Assembly: GCA_007115705.1 (NCBI GenBank)
Contig: QXEO01000415.1
Coordinates: 440,376-504,375 of the forward strand
Direction of reading: 5' to 3'
From: Dactylis glomerata
Taxonomy: Eukaryota; Streptophyta; Magnoliopsida; Poales; Poaceae
Length of the DNA: 64,000 nucleotides
Below, piece by piece: positions 31,914 to 44,819 of this stretch. The stretch's first letter is position 1, and each line of letters starts with the position of its first letter. The notes under the pieces are model-generated. The model saw only the letters and a list, made by a program, of their open reading frames with translations, searched no databases and was not told where the DNA came from. Position numbers and translations under genes: made by a program.

Positions 31914-34406
31914 ATGGAAAATAAAGAGTTCTTTAGTCTTTTTTCTGAGTTTAGATTTGAAGAGAAAATTGAAAAACCTTTGGAGCTTATTTCGCATAGC
32001 AATGTTATTAGTACGAATGCTTTGAATCCCGTTATTGCTAATGCTATGGAAAAGTCTAAGCTTGGGGAAGCTGGTTTTGTTAAGCATGATATTTTTAGTT
32101 CCCCAGCTTTAGTGGAGAAAGTTTGCTCTGATGATATTTTATCTCCCGTATGTGATGTTTCTAATGATGCTTGTGCACCTCATCCTTTTGAAATACCTAT
32201 GAAGATTGTTGAACGTGTTATGAATAACTGCTATTTAGGAGATGGAACTGTCCATCCTGGTGATCATTTGCTTTTTATACATGAATTATGTGAGTTGTTC
32301 CAGTGTGCAGGTATTTCAATGAACCAAGTTAAGAAGAAGCTATTCTCTTTATCACTGAAAGGCAGAGCTGAGGAATGGTATAAAACACTGAAGGATGGTC
32401 GATCTATTGACTGGGAGGAAATTGTACCTCTCTTTTATTATAAATTCTATCCTTCTAGTCAGGTTTATAAAGATAGGAATTACATTTATAATTTTCATCC
32501 GCATGAGGGAGAAAGCATTGCCCAAGCGTGGGGAAGATTGAAGTTACTAATACACAAATGTCCTATTCATGATCTTCCCTGTAATATTGTTATTAATAAT
32601 TTTTATGCAAGGCTTTTAGGATATTACAAGGACTATCTAGATGCATGCTTTGATGGGTCTTTCACAAGCAAGGATGTTGACACCAAGTGGGATCTGCTTG
32701 AAACAATTCAAAACAATATTGAAGGTTGGGATAGCGATAAAGGTAAAGGATCAGGTATGAATTACGAGTTTGATTGCATTAAGTCTTTCGCTGAAACTGC
32801 TAATTTTCAAGAGCTTAGTGCTAAATATGGTCTTGATCCTCAAATTATGGTTGATTGCTTTAAAGCCTTTGCTTCCCATATGAATGTTCCTAAAGGAAAT
32901 GGGGACGTGTATCATGAACCTTTTAAGGACGCTCGTGTAGAAAATGATATTGTTGTTGATGATTCCAATAAACATGCTTGAACCTCTGAAAGTCCTATTT
33001 CTTATAAGCATGTTAATTTTTTTGGAGTACATAGACCTTGTGAACAAAGTTACAACAAGGAAGATTATTGTGTCCACCATGCAAATGAAGAAACCCGAAT
33101 GTGGTACAAGGATATATGCGAGATCGGTAAAAAGGTTTGTAAGCTTTATCCTTTTCTTTGTAAACATTGCGATGACATAGGTCATTTTAATTTCCAATGC
33201 TCAAGCCCTAATAGTTACTCTTCTAGTACCTTAAGTTTGTATTGTGATGACAAGATTACTCTCAAGCAGCATGATGAGCTCACTTTGTTCTTGGCGTGTG
33301 AAGAGATATCTAGAAAGATTGCTTTGATATATATGAATGATGTTGATATTAATAGCACCCTTCGTGGTTGTCGTCTCTATTGTGCTAAAGATTGCCTTGC
33401 AAATACTTACATACAAAATCTTATAAAACCTGATGTTTTGCCAAGCTATGACAGGACTGATAGATGTTTTTATCTTATTAATAGAGAGGGGGAATCCTCC
33501 AAAGTTTCTTCTATTGTTTCTGTCAGCAAACCAGATTATGTGGAGAAGATACCCTTCAAGTCTCTTCCTCCTAAAGGAGAGAGTAAGAAGAGTATGAAGA
33601 AGAAGAGGAGTAAAAGGCGAGAGGACATGATATCTTCCCCTAAGCGTTATGATCCTGCTATAGATTATGATAATTCTGATTGGGATGATGTTCTCATGCC
33701 TGTTACCTATGTTAGTGATCATGATTGGGAAAAGCACTCTACTTTTGATATTGAAAATCTTTTTGGTACCAATTCTAAGGTTAATAATTGTTGTACCATT
33801 AGTACTATCCATGTTCCTTCTTATGATGATATGTTTGATGAATATGCTTTGCGAAATAGTTGTTCTCTAGCTTGTGATGATACTAAACCTCTAGTTTATG
33901 ATGGTTATGATGATGAGTATAATGTTTTCAGTTCACCTACTTTTGAGGAGAAAAATAGTTATGATTACAATATGCCTCCTGTTTTTGATGATTATGGTGA
34001 TGAGAATAATTATTCTATTGAATCTGCTCCTACTACGATTGTTCATGTGGGGAGTATTAATCCTTTTATGCATGTGGCACATGATAGGGGTGCTTTATGT
34101 GATAGTTATATTGTTAGTTCTATTCATGATGCTACTGAAAGTTATTATGAGAGAGGGAAACATGGTTTGATGGATCTCAACAATATTGAGTTTCCCCTCT
34201 TTATGTTGCAATTCTTGAAGTTGTACTTGTTTTGCCTTCCTATGCTTTTTGCTTTGCGCTTTCATGACTTGTCTCTCTACAAGACTATTTTTCATAGGAA
34301 GTGGTTTAGATTTAAATGTGTTTTATACATGCTTTTTGATGCTCTCTATTGCTTCAAGTTCTTATATGGCGCCTTTGCCTCAAGCTCTTATATGGCGCCC
34401 ACATGA
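31914..34406 (+). pseudogene. Element C gag-type protein with one in-frame stop
   Basis: ATG 31914 (MENKEFFSLF) opens 355 codons to TGA 32979-32981. The same frame continues to 34406, about 830 codons, so one substitution separates it from the intact 840-codon D copy. Order: variable N-terminus, gag core (FEIPMKIVERVMNNCY to ...WDLLETIQNN, residues ~85-260), CCHC zinc knuckle CKHCDDIGHFNFQC near 33160, a basic KKKRSKRRED stretch, an acidic Tyr/Asp-rich region, and a C-terminal module (HDATESYYERGK, then a hydrophobic segment). No protease or polymerase follows. Confidence 0.8.
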
Positions 34407-36973
34407 GCATCTTTGCAAATTACTGCGCCTAGCTCAAAGGCGTTAAAGAAAAGCACGCTTGGGAGATAACCCATTATTTATTTTCAGTACTTTTTCTTTT
34501 ATTTGAGTCTTGGAAGTTATTACTACTGTAATAACCGCTCCTTATCCTTTTTATTTCGTTGTTGTGCCAAGAGAAGCCTCTAATTTGAGTGAGGTAAGAT
34601 TTGAGGATGTTGCTGTCCTGAAACTGTTTTCGATGCTGCACCGTAAAAATTCGTGAAAATTCTCTGTATATCTTTTGGACCTGCGATTTCTTGTGCGCAT
34701 GCCCCAGGTTATATCCAAACTTTCATTAGTTGAACACTTTTTGATTTGAGCAACATAAAACCCTCTAAAAATTTGACCTTTGTCAGCTGTTCTGTTTTGA
34801 CAGATTTCTGCCAATATTTGTGTTTGCCGCTCGATCGCTTTCTTTTTGAGTTCTTTTGATCACGGAACTTTTGGGGAAGTTGCTACAGTAGTATATACTT
34901 TATATGTGGTGGTTTTGAGTTGAAACCTGAAGCAAAAAGGGTTGATTCATTACTATGCTTACACTAATGTTGCTAATAGAATTATGTTTAGTTTTGTATG
35001 AAGGAAGTTTTCAAGTGTAGGGATTGGAGAATGATGAGATGAGATGAAGAATGGACAAAAGCTCAAGCTTGGGGATGCCCATGCCACCCCAAGAAATACC
35101 CAAGAAGTACAAGCGTCAAAGCTTGGGGATGCCCCCGAGGCACTCCCTTCTTCATCGGCAAAAATCAGGTCACCTTTCAACACACTATATTTTTATTGCT
35201 TCATGCACTATGCATTTTTCTTGGAGCATCTTTACTTTTGCTTTCAGTTTTCTTTTGTTTTGTTTGCTGCAATAAATGGTTAGATCACATCATGTTTCTT
35301 TTGGAGGAGATGAACTCGCTTTTCAATTGCCAAGAACACTCTAGTTTTCACTCCTATCGTTCAATGAGTGTTCTCTTTTTCTGCTGCTGCGTTTAGCTTG
35401 CATTTTTCGCCTTGATTTTTGTTCAGATCTTGTTTTATCTTTGCATCAAGGTGTATTTGATCCTTTGGTCTTTATTGGTTTTCATCAAAAGAGGTGTTTA
35501 TAAAAAGTTTGAATGGTGTTGGAAAAGAGAAAAAGCTTTATGCAAAAAAGTGGTACAAGAAGGAGCTTGTGTAGACTGCAGCCTAGGCTTTTGCATGTCA
35601 TGCTTGATGTATTTTTGATAGTATGCTTAGTGGTTTTGCTGTAGCATGACTTGTCTCAAATGACCGAGATTGCTTAATGAGCCTTTGAAAAAAATCATGC
35701 GTTGTTTATATTATTTGGAAGTATTAATTTGGTTTTCTCCTTTGATGCTTTATTTGGGTTGACTGGGCGCATGCTTACACCATGTTGACTACAAAAATAA
35801 GTCGCCTATAGCCTCTATGATCATTTAGTTTTTGACTTTTGATGCCATCTTATGCTTCTTTTAATGTTGCTTTGTCGCTTTGTATGATTATGGCCGTTAT
35901 TGCTCTCTTAGTTGGTCGCTCCTAGTCTTTTGCTAGCCCTCATTTTGTACTGAGTATGAGCTCTACTCGTGCATCCAACATCGTAGAAACCAAGTTTGTC
36001 ATTGTGTCCACTATAAATTCCTATGCATGGTATTTGCAAGCCATTCCAAGTAAATTTTCATGTGCTACCTTTCAAAAACCTTCAAAAATACTTCTCATTT
36101 TGTGACACTGTTTTCAGCTCATGGGGACGTAGTGGTCGGATTTGTTATCTTCCATATTGCCTTATTCCAAAAAGAAAAGAAAAAGAAAGAAAAAAGGCAC
36201 TCCTCCATGGTATGTGAATATTGGTGGACACCCGATGGAATCGGTTAGCCATGGTTTGAGAAAGGAAAAAAGGTGGGGAGGAGTGCCAAGCTTTATAAAA
36301 GAGCACAAAAGTGCCAATCTCTCTCTCAAAAACTTGCTTCATTTTTGTATGGAAGATAGTAAGAACCCCATTGCCAGTCGTTCACAAAGACAACCACCTC
36401 TCAAAACCAATTTTTATCTCTCTGTTTTACAAATGAAAAGCTCTAGCACATGTTTAATCACTGCTTCCCTCTGCGAAGGGCCTTTCTTTTACTTTTATGT
36501 TGAGTCACCACCTTCTATCTTTATGCACCGTCTAAGAGAGCATAGTTCTCATTCTGAGTATAATGTGCATTGTCCCAAAGTTTATCATTGATTGATTCAT
36601 GACTATGGTTTCACTTGTTCTTAAATTACTTGTATCTAGTCACCCTCTTAAACTTGAAGGTGTCCTATGCATTTATGTTTTGCTATTCCATGAGGGACAA
36701 GCTGAAAACCATTTGTATGTTTTTCCATATGATTTGAACACACGTTTGACTTTCATTGTTTCATTATTCGTGATCTTTTGTTTGTGTTCCTTTTCATGTT
36801 ATAACATGGTTGCTAAGTTCTTATCATCAAGATTATGTCTTTCATGCCCATGTTTTAAGTTCTTTGATCTCAGCACTCAATGCTTACATCGAGGATCAAG
36901 ATTGTGTAGGTGCATGTCACCTCAAAAATTATTATTTTGTTATCACTTACCTACTCGAGGACGAGCAGGAGTT
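34407..36973 (+). other. C 3' internal region, mostly non-coding
   Basis: Closely matches the equivalent regions of A1, A2, A4 and D. It contains two exact 14-base PPT copies (35065-35078 and 35119-35132) and a frameshifted copy of the small membrane/Cys-rich ORF (35277-35618). No other convincing gene. Confidence 0.8.
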
Positions 36974-36987
36974 AAGCTTGGGGATGC
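36974..36987 (+). promoter_or_regulatory. Polypurine tract of C
   Basis: AAGCTTGGGGATGC abuts the 3' LTR at 36988. Confidence 0.85.
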
Positions 36988-38422
36988 TAATACGTCTCAA
37001 ACGTATCTATAATTTTTGATGCTCCATGCTTGTTTTTACACCATTTGCCTTGTGTTTCGTTACACTTCGTGGCATTTTTATGCGATTTCTGGAACTAACC
37101 TATTGACAAGATGCCACAGTGCCAGTTCCCTATTTTCTGCTGTTTTTGTGTTTCAGAAATGCTACATAGGAAATATTCTCAGAATTGGATGAAACAATTT
37201 CCAGAACTCCTATTTTTCCCGGACGAAGGACGAGGACCGAAAGAGAGCCGGAGGGGGGCCAGGGGCCAGCCTCACAATGAGGGGGCATGGCCCAGCCCCT
37301 GGTCGCGCCCCCTATGTGTGAGGATGCCCTGGCAGCCCCCTGACAATGCCCCTTCGCCTATATAAAGCCTCTGGACGGAAAACCCTAGGGGAGTCGGCGA
37401 AATTTCCAGAACAGTTCCGCAGCGCTGCCGCCGTCAAAGCCAAATTTCGGGGGACAGAAGTCTCTGTTCCGGCACCCTGCCAGGACGGGGAAGTGCCCCC
37501 AGAGCCATCTCCATCGGTCTCCATCGCCGTCTCCGCGGTCTCCATCGACCTCACCGCCATCTCCATCAACCTTGTTGTCTCCTATGATGAGGAGGGAGTA
37601 GTTCTCCCCCGGGGCTGAGGGCTCTACCGGTAGCTATGTGGTTCACCTCTCTCTCCCATGATGTGATCTTTATGTGATCGTGAGCTTTGTATCTAGTTGA
37701 ATTGGTAGATATTATTATTCAGATATTATGCTACTCCTATGCTTAATTATTATACTCTACGGAGATACCTTGTATCATGGTGTAAAGGTGACTAGTGTGT
37801 GCATCATGTGTATCTTTTTGGTTAATATCTCTATGAATTGTTGGTGTTTGTTGGAACCATCTAGTGCGTTCATGGTGATAGTGTGGGACAATCTAGTTTG
37901 GGTATATACAGACTTTGAGGAGTGCTTCGTAGCCCTACGCATGATTAGTGTTCGTTTTCCATTCGAGAATTGTTTTGAGTTGCATATTGATGATAGTATC
38001 TATTGGTTCAATTATGTTATATTTGTTGGGAGCGTGTCCACTAGTGAAAGTATGATCCCTAGGCCTTGTTTCCAAGCTTTGCACACCGTTTCCTTTTAGT
38101 TTTGTTACATGTTTGCTTGCAGCGATATTTATTTCAGATTACATTTACTACTTATAATCATCACTACCGCTTGTATTTCACTATCTCTTCGCCGAACTAG
38201 TGCACCTATACATCTGACAAGTGTATTGGGTGTGTTGGGGACACAAGAGACTTTCAGTATCGTAATTGCAGGGTTGTTTGAGAGGGATAGCGTTGACCTC
38301 TTCCTCCCTGAGTTCGATAAACCTTGGGTGATCCACTTAAGGGAAACTTGCTGCTGCTCTACAAACCTCTGCACTTGGAGGCCCAACACTGTCTACAAGA
38401 ATAGACGCGTGCGTAGACATCA
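36988..38422 (+). repeat. C 3' LTR
   Basis: Matches 30339-31772 over its full length. It begins TAATACG, so the terminal TG is mutated. Confidence 0.9.
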
Positions 38423-38427
38423 AGCGG

Positions 38428-40384
38428 TTCCGAGTTCTTTGAAAAATTGGCACATTGGTGCTCTTTTATAAAGCTTTGGCACTCCTTCCCACCTTTTTTC
38501 CTTTCTCAAACCATGGCTAACCGATTCCATCGGGTGCCCACCAACATTCACATACCATAGAGGAGTGCCTTTTTTTCTTTTTAGAATTAGATTGCAATGG
38601 TCTGACCAGCTCTCATGCAAAATTAATGACGAGCAGATGAAGCTGCCTAGTCGAGGGGTACTTAATTTAATATGGAAGATAGCAATTCCGAGCACTACGT
38701 CCCCATGAGCTAAAAACAGTGGCACAAAACGAGAAGTAGTTGAAAGTTTTGAAAGGTAGCACATAAAAATTTACTTAGAATGGCTTACAAATACCATGCA
38801 TAGGAATTTATAGTGGACACAATGGCAAACTTGGTTTTTAGGAGTTGGATGCACGAGTAGAGCTCATACTCAGTACAAAATGAGGGGTAGCAAAAGAATG
38901 GGAGCGACCAACTAAGAGAGCAATAACGGCCATAATCATGCATAGCGACAAAGCGATATTAAAAGAAGCATAAGATGGCATCAAAAGTAAAGAACTAAAT
39001 GATCATAGATGCAATGGTGACTCTGTATGAGTCTAACATGTGTGAGCATGCGCCAAGTCAACCCAAATAAAGCATCAAAGGAGAAAACCAAAATAATGCT
39101 TCCAAATAATTAAAACAACGCATGATTTTTTCAAAGGCTCATTAAGCAATCTCAGTCATTTGAGACAAGTCATGCTACAGCAAAACAACTAAGCATACTA
39201 TCAAAAAGACATCAAGCATGACATGCAAAAGCCTAGGCCACAGTCTACACAAGCTCCTTCTTATACCACTTTTTTGTATAAAGCTTTTTCTCTTTTCCAA
39301 CACCATTCGAACTTTTTATAAACAACTCTTTTGATGAAAACAAACATAGACCAGAGGTCAAAATACACCTTGATGCAAAAATATAACAAGACCTGAACAA
39401 AAATCAAGGCAAAACATAAAAGCTAAATGCAATTCTAGAAAAAGAGAACACTCGTTGAAACGATAAGAGTGAAAAATGGAGTGTTCTTGGCAAATAAAAA
39501 GCAAGGCAACTTCTCCAAAAGGAATTTGTTGGGGTCCAACCATTTATTACAGCAAACAAAACTAAACAAAACTGAAAACTAAAAACAACTGACGCTCCAA
39601 GAAAAACGCATAATGCATGAAGCAATAAAAATATAGTGTGTTGAAAGGTGACCTGATTTTTGCCGATGAAGAAGGGGTGCCTCGGGGGCATCCCCAAGCT
39701 TTCACACTTGTACCTCTTGAATATTTCTTAGGGTGCATGGGCATCCCCAAGCTTGAGCTTTTGTCCATTCTTCAACTCATCTCACCATTCTCCAATCCCT
39801 ACACTTGAAAACTTCCTTCATACAAAACTAAACACAATTCTATTAGCAACATTAGTGTAAGCATAACATTGAATCAACCCTTTTTTGCTTCAGGTTTCAA
39901 CTCAAAACCACCACATAAAAAAATATACTACTGTAGCAACCTCCCCAAAAGTTCCGTGATCAAAAGAACTAAAAAAGAAAGCGATCGAGCGGCAAACACA
40001 AATATTGGCAGAAATCTGTCAAAATAGAATAGCTGACAAAGGTCGAATTTTTAGAGGGTTTTCTTATTCTCAAATCAAAAAGTGTTCAACTAATGAAAGT
40101 TTGGATATAACCTGGGGCATATGCACAAGAAATCGCAGGTCCAAAAGATATACTGAGAATTTTCACGAATTTGTACGGTGCAGCACCAAAAACTGTTTCA
40201 GGACAGCAACATCCCCAAATCTTACCTCACTCAAATTAGAGGCTTCTCTTGGCACAAAAACGAAATAAAAAGGATAAGGAGTGGTTATTACAGTAGTAAT
40301 AACTTCCAAGACTCAAATAAAAAAGTACTGAAAGTAAAAACATTGGGTTATCTCCCAAGAGTGCTTTTCATTAACGCCTTTGAG
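38428..40384 (-). other. A2 3' internal region, mostly non-coding
   Basis: Minus-strand equivalent of the shared 3' region. Its left end (38428-38760) is closer to B than to A4. Two exact PPT copies in reverse lie at 39688-39701 and 39741-39754. A degenerate copy of the small membrane/Cys-rich ORF spans about 39210-39543. Confidence 0.75.
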
Positions 40385-41347
40385 CTAGGCGCAGAAAGTG
40401 CGAAGATGCTCACATAAGAAACATGAATGGAAGCCAAAAAGAGAATCAAGGAGCAAATATAAAACACATTTAAGTCTAACCCACTTACTATGCATAGGAA
40501 TCTTGTAAGAAAATAAATCAAAGAAGCGCATAGCTACAAGTATGGGTAGATAAAACAAGAGCAACATCAGAACTTTCAATATAAAGAGAGGTGTTTTAGT
40601 AACATGAGAATTCCAACAACCATATTTTCCTCTCTCATAATAATTTTCAGTAGCATCATGAACAAACTCAACAATATAAATATCACAGTCACCCTCCTTT
40701 GTTAAGCATGGAGGGCGATCAAATAAGGTATTAGTTAAAGAGTTACTCTTATTGGGAGGTAGACATGGGTAACTCCATTCTTCCTCCTCTTGATCATCAC
40801 TCTCCTCCTCTTTTTCATCCAATGAGCTTCCAGTTTCATCCATTTCTTTTTCCATAGGCTCCTTCAAGGCATTAGTCACTTCCGTTGGAGAGCATCTATT
40901 AAGATATTTAAGAATATAGCCATTTTCTTCCTTGTAATTATCAAAGCAAAATGTAAGTATATCATAAACCTCATATTTATATGGTGCATCATCAGTATTT
41001 TCAAGCAAATAAGCAAGTTCGAATGCACCCTTCCAAGCAATAAATTCTTCAATTTGTTCCACATCATAGAAGTCATAATTTCCATTAATATAAGAAGATA
41101 TGGTAACATCATCATTATACTCACATTGAAAAGGAAGGTGTTTATACCTCCTACAGCAACAAGATCTATCAAAGCAATAAGTAACATTATAAGTAGAGCA
41201 CACGTTTCTAGCAATGATATACAATCTATTGATTTGTTCCCATAAGTGTTTCCCTTTTTGTGACAAGCGGTGTTCCTCATAATAATTTTGCTGCTCTTCC
41301 GTGAACCCACCTTGCCAAAAAGATTTAGTTTCAAAGAAACCAACCAT
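40385..41347 (-). CDS. A2 internal ORF, ~320 residues, unknown, with the shared C-terminal module
   Basis: I take ATG 41347 (MVGFFETKSFWQGG) as the start because it matches A4; an open frame extends a little upstream. Features: a Cys-rich patch (CFDRSCCCRRYKHLPFQC), an acidic Tyr/Asp-rich middle, a Glu-rich run (DEKEEESDDQEEEEW), and a C-terminal module (VHDATENYYERGK, a hydrophobic LLLFYLPIL stretch, HSKWVRLKCVLYLLLDSL). The C-terminal module is homologous to the end of the C/D gag proteins. No gag core, zinc knuckle or enzyme motif. The frame is intact. Function unknown. Confidence 0.6.
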   Translation of the reverse strand: MVGFFETKSFWQGGFTEEQQNYYEEHRLSQKGKHLWEQINRLYIIARNVCSTYNVTYCFDRSCCCRRYKHLPFQCEYNDDVTISSYINGNYDFYDVEQIEEFIAWKGAFELAYLLENTDDAPYKYEVYDILTFCFDNYKEENGYILKYLNRCSPTEVTNALKEPMEKEMDETGSSLDEKEEESDDQEEEEWSYPCLPPNKSNSLTNTLFDRPPCLTKEGDCDIYIVEFVHDATENYYERGKYGCWNSHVTKTPLFILKVLMLLLFYLPILVAMRFFDLFSYKIPMHSKWVRLKCVLYLLLDSLFGFHSCFLCEHLRTFCA

Positions 41348-41524
41348 TGATAGAAAGCATGATAAAGCAAGACAATAACAGACCAATAAAAATAACAACT
41401 ATAAAAGGAACTATTTTTTTTGTATTTTTGATAAAATGATGCAAGCAAAAATAAAGTAAAAGCAAAACTAAAACAAAGTAAAGGATGCGTGTGCGAAACT
41501 CTCCTTGCAGAAGTCTTCTTTTTT

Positions 41525-41541
41525 CCCCGGCAACGGCGCCA
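41525..41541 (-). promoter_or_regulatory. Primer-binding site of A2 (tRNA-Asp)
   Basis: Reverse of TGGCGCCGTTGCCGGGG, 10 bp inside the 5' LTR end at 41552. Confidence 0.85.
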
Positions 41542-41551
41542 GAAAACTTGT

Positions 41552-41772
41552 TGATGGCGCGGTGATGATGGTGCCAGAAAACTTGTTGGCGTGTAGTTGA
41601 TGAAGTAAATGACCGGCCAGTTCGAAACCCCAAGAGAAGGTTTGATGAATATAGCAGCAAGTTTTCCCTCAGTTATGAAACCAAGGTGATCAATCCAGTA
41701 GGAAAAAGACAATACTCTAGAAGGTGATGCTTGCTAGCTTCGCGACAGCTCCGGACAATTTATAGGGCGCCT
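41552..41772 (-). repeat. A2 5' LTR, inner part (continues at 51505)
   Basis: Matches 7341 onward. Interrupted by D, with TSD CGCCT (41768-41772) against TGCCT (51500-51504), one C/T difference. Confidence 0.85.
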
Positions 41773-44700
41773 TCATGTCTACGCACGCGTCTATTCTTGT
41801 AGATAGTGTTGGGCCTCCAAGTGCAGAGGTTTGTAGAACAGCAGCAAGTTTCCCTTAAGTGGATCACCCAAGGTTTATCGAACTCAGGGAGGAAGAGGTC
41901 AAAGCTATCCCTCTCAAGCAACCCTGCAATTATGATACCGAAAGTCTCTTGTGTCCCCAACACACCCAATACACTTGTCAGATGTATAGGTGCACTAGTT
42001 CGGCGAAGAGATAGTGAAATACAAGCGGTAGTGATGATTATAAGTAGCAAATGTGATATGGAATAAGTATCGCTGCAAGCAAACAAGTAACAAAACAGTA
42101 AGTAAACGGTGTGCAATGCTTGGAAACAAGGCCTAGGGATCATACTTTCACTAGTGGACACACTCCCAACAAATATAACATAATTGAACCAATAGATGCT
42201 ATCATCAATATGCAACTCAAACAATTCTCCAATGGAAAACATACAATAATCATGCGTAGGGCTACGAAGCACTCCTCAAAGTCCGTATATACCCAAACTA
42301 GATTGTCCCACACTATCACCGTGAACGCACTAGATGGTTCCAACAAACACCACATTCATAGAGACATTAACCAAAAAGATACACATGATGCACACACTAG
42401 TCACCTTTACACCATGATACGAGGTATCTCCGGAGTGTATAATAATTAAGCATAGGAGTAGCATAATATTTGAATAATAACATCTATCAATTCAACAAGA
42501 TACAAAGCTCACGATCACATAAAGATAACATCATGGGAGAGAGGTGAACCACATAGCTACCGGTAGAGCCCTCAGCCCCGGGGATGAACTACTCCCTCCT
42601 CATCATAGGAGACAACAAGGTTGATGGAGATGGCGGTGAGGTCGATGGAGACGGCGGAGACGACGATGGAGACCGATGGAGATGGCTCCGGGGGCACTTC
42701 CCCGTCCTGGTAGGGTGCCGGAACAGAGACTTCTGTCCCCCGAAATTTGGCTTCGACGGCAGCGGCGCTGCGGAACTGTTCTAGAAATTTCGCCGACTCC
42801 TTTAGGGTTTTCCGTCCTGAGGCTTTATATAGGCGAAGGGGCATCGTCAGGAGTGGCCCCAGGCCTCCTCACTGCTGCTGCCAACAAGTTGACGTGGGAG
42901 CAGACTGTCCTTGTGCGTGGTGGATAACCAGCCCGTTGGGAACCCCAAGAGGAAGGTATGATGAGTATAGCAGCTAGTTTTTCCTCAATTAAGAAACTAA
43001 GGTTTATCGATCAAGAGAGGAGAGACAAACGACTGAAGGTGATGCGGAACCTGCACACACACAACCAAGTACTTTGTTCCCAACTTGCGATGAGGTTGTC
43101 AATCTCACCGGTTTGCTTGAAACAAAGGTTATGAGCGTATCGAGTGGAAAACAATATAATACGCGAGTAAAGTAAACAGTGCGAGTAAAGTAAACATGTG
43201 ATAGCAATATGATGGAAATAGGACCGGGGTCCACAGTTCACTAGTGGTGTCTCTCCATAGATAAAATAACACATGCTGGGTAAACAAATTACAGTTGGGC
43301 AATTGATAGAATAAAGATAACGTGATATGTCAAGAAGATCACTATGAGATTTACTCTGGGCATTACAACAAAATACATAGACCGGCATCCAACTGCATCT
43401 ATGACTAATAATCTACTCCCAGGGATATCAATCCGAACACCCCAAAAGTATTAAGTTGCGAACAACGGATAATTGCATTAAGCAAAGTGTGTAATGTAAA
43501 CAAAGCATATGCCCTTGAGCATATGAATGTTGTTTTCTCCCTAGTAGCAACAGCACATCTACAACCTTAGAGGTTTCTGTCACTCCCCCAGATTAAATAG
43601 AGGCATGAACCCACTATCGAGCATAAATACCCCCTCTTGGAGTCACTAGCAACTACTCGGCCAAGATAGCTATTAACAACAGAGAGCATGCAAGATCATA
43701 AACAACATAGAGATAACAAAAGATAATATTCAGTACAGCAACTTAATCATAAACACCAATATTCATTGGATCCCAACAAACCAAACATGTAGAATTACAT
43801 AACGGTGATCTCAATCATGTAAGGCAGCTCATGAGATCTAAACATGAAGCACATGGTGGAGAAGACAACCATCTAGCTACTGCTATGGACCCATAGTCCA
43901 AGGTAGACTACTCACTCATCGCTCCGGAGGCAAGCATGGCGATGAAGAAGACCTCTGGTGGCGATTCCCCTCTCCGGCAGGGTGCCGGGAGAGCTTCTGG
44001 ACCCTCCCGATCTTCGGGTCAACGGTGGCGGCGGATCGCGATGTGTTCTGGAAATCTGATCGGGTACTTAGGTTTTTTCCGTCGGAGGGTCTTTATAGGC
44101 GAAGGGGCGTCGTCAGAGGAGGAGTCAGGCGCCCTCACACGGGGCCCGCGCGGCCAGGGGCCTGGCCACGCCACCCCTGCGTGTGGGGCCCTGGTGGCCC
44201 CCCCTCCTACTCTCCTTCGGATCTCTGGAAGCTTCCGGGTAAAATAAGACTTCAGGAACTTGGTTCGTCCAATTCCGAGAATATTTCCTGTGTATCACTT
44301 CTAAAACACAAAAACAGCAGAAAACAGGGAACTGGCACTGTGGCAACTCGTTAATAGGTTAGTTCCAGAAAATGCATAAAAGTGCCACTAAGTGTAACGA
44401 AACAATAGGCAAATGGTGTAAAAACAAGCATGGAGCATCAAAAATTATAGATACGTTGGAGACGTATCACTCACACCTAGGTGGCGCGGGCCAGGGGCAG
44501 GCCGCGCGAGCCTAGTGTGAGGGCGGCCTGTGGCCCCTCTCCTTCGCCTATTCGGATCTCTGGAAGCTTCCGGGAAAAATAAGACTTCAGGAACTTGTTT
44601 CGTCCAATTCCGAGAATATTTCCTGTGTATCACTTCTGAAACACAAAAACAGCAGAAAATAGGGAACTAGCACTATAGAGACTTGTTAATAGGTTAGTTC

Positions 44701-44804
44701 CGGAAAATGCATAAAAGTGCCACGAAGTGTAACAAAACAGTAGGCAAATGGTGTAAAAACAAGCATGGAGCATCAAAAATTATAGATACGTTGGAGACGT
44801 ATCA
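41773..44804 (-). repeat. D 3' LTR, split by solo LTR A3
   Basis: Segments 41773-42872 and 44475-44804. The outer end reads TCATG where TGATG is expected. The break lies in the left arm of the GC-rich inverted repeat. Confidence 0.88.
42873..44469 (-). mobile_element. Solo LTR A3 (A-type, 1,597 bp)
   Basis: TSD CTCAC at 42868-42872 and 44470-44474. In reverse it ends GAGACGTATCA at 44469. Most of it matches A1/A2/A4 LTRs, but its first ~100 bp (42873-42970) differs, so it belongs to a related subfamily. It has no internal part, so unequal recombination between its LTRs probably removed it. Confidence 0.88.
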
Positions 44805-44819
44805 AGCATCCCCAAGCTT
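44805..44819 (-). promoter_or_regulatory. Polypurine tract of D
   Basis: Reverse of AAGCTTGGGGATGCT, abutting the 3' LTR. Confidence 0.8.

Larger units (their letters stand above)
30339..38422 (+). mobile_element. Element C: gag-only non-autonomous LTR retrotransposon
   Basis: LTRs are 30339-31772 and 36988-38422 (1,434 and 1,435 bp), with TSD AGCGG at 30334-30338 and 38423-38427. PBS, one gag-type ORF with an internal stop, a long 3' region, and PPT. Same family as D, which is inverted 3.4 kb to the right. The first base pair of the 3' LTR reads TA instead of TG. Confidence 0.92.
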
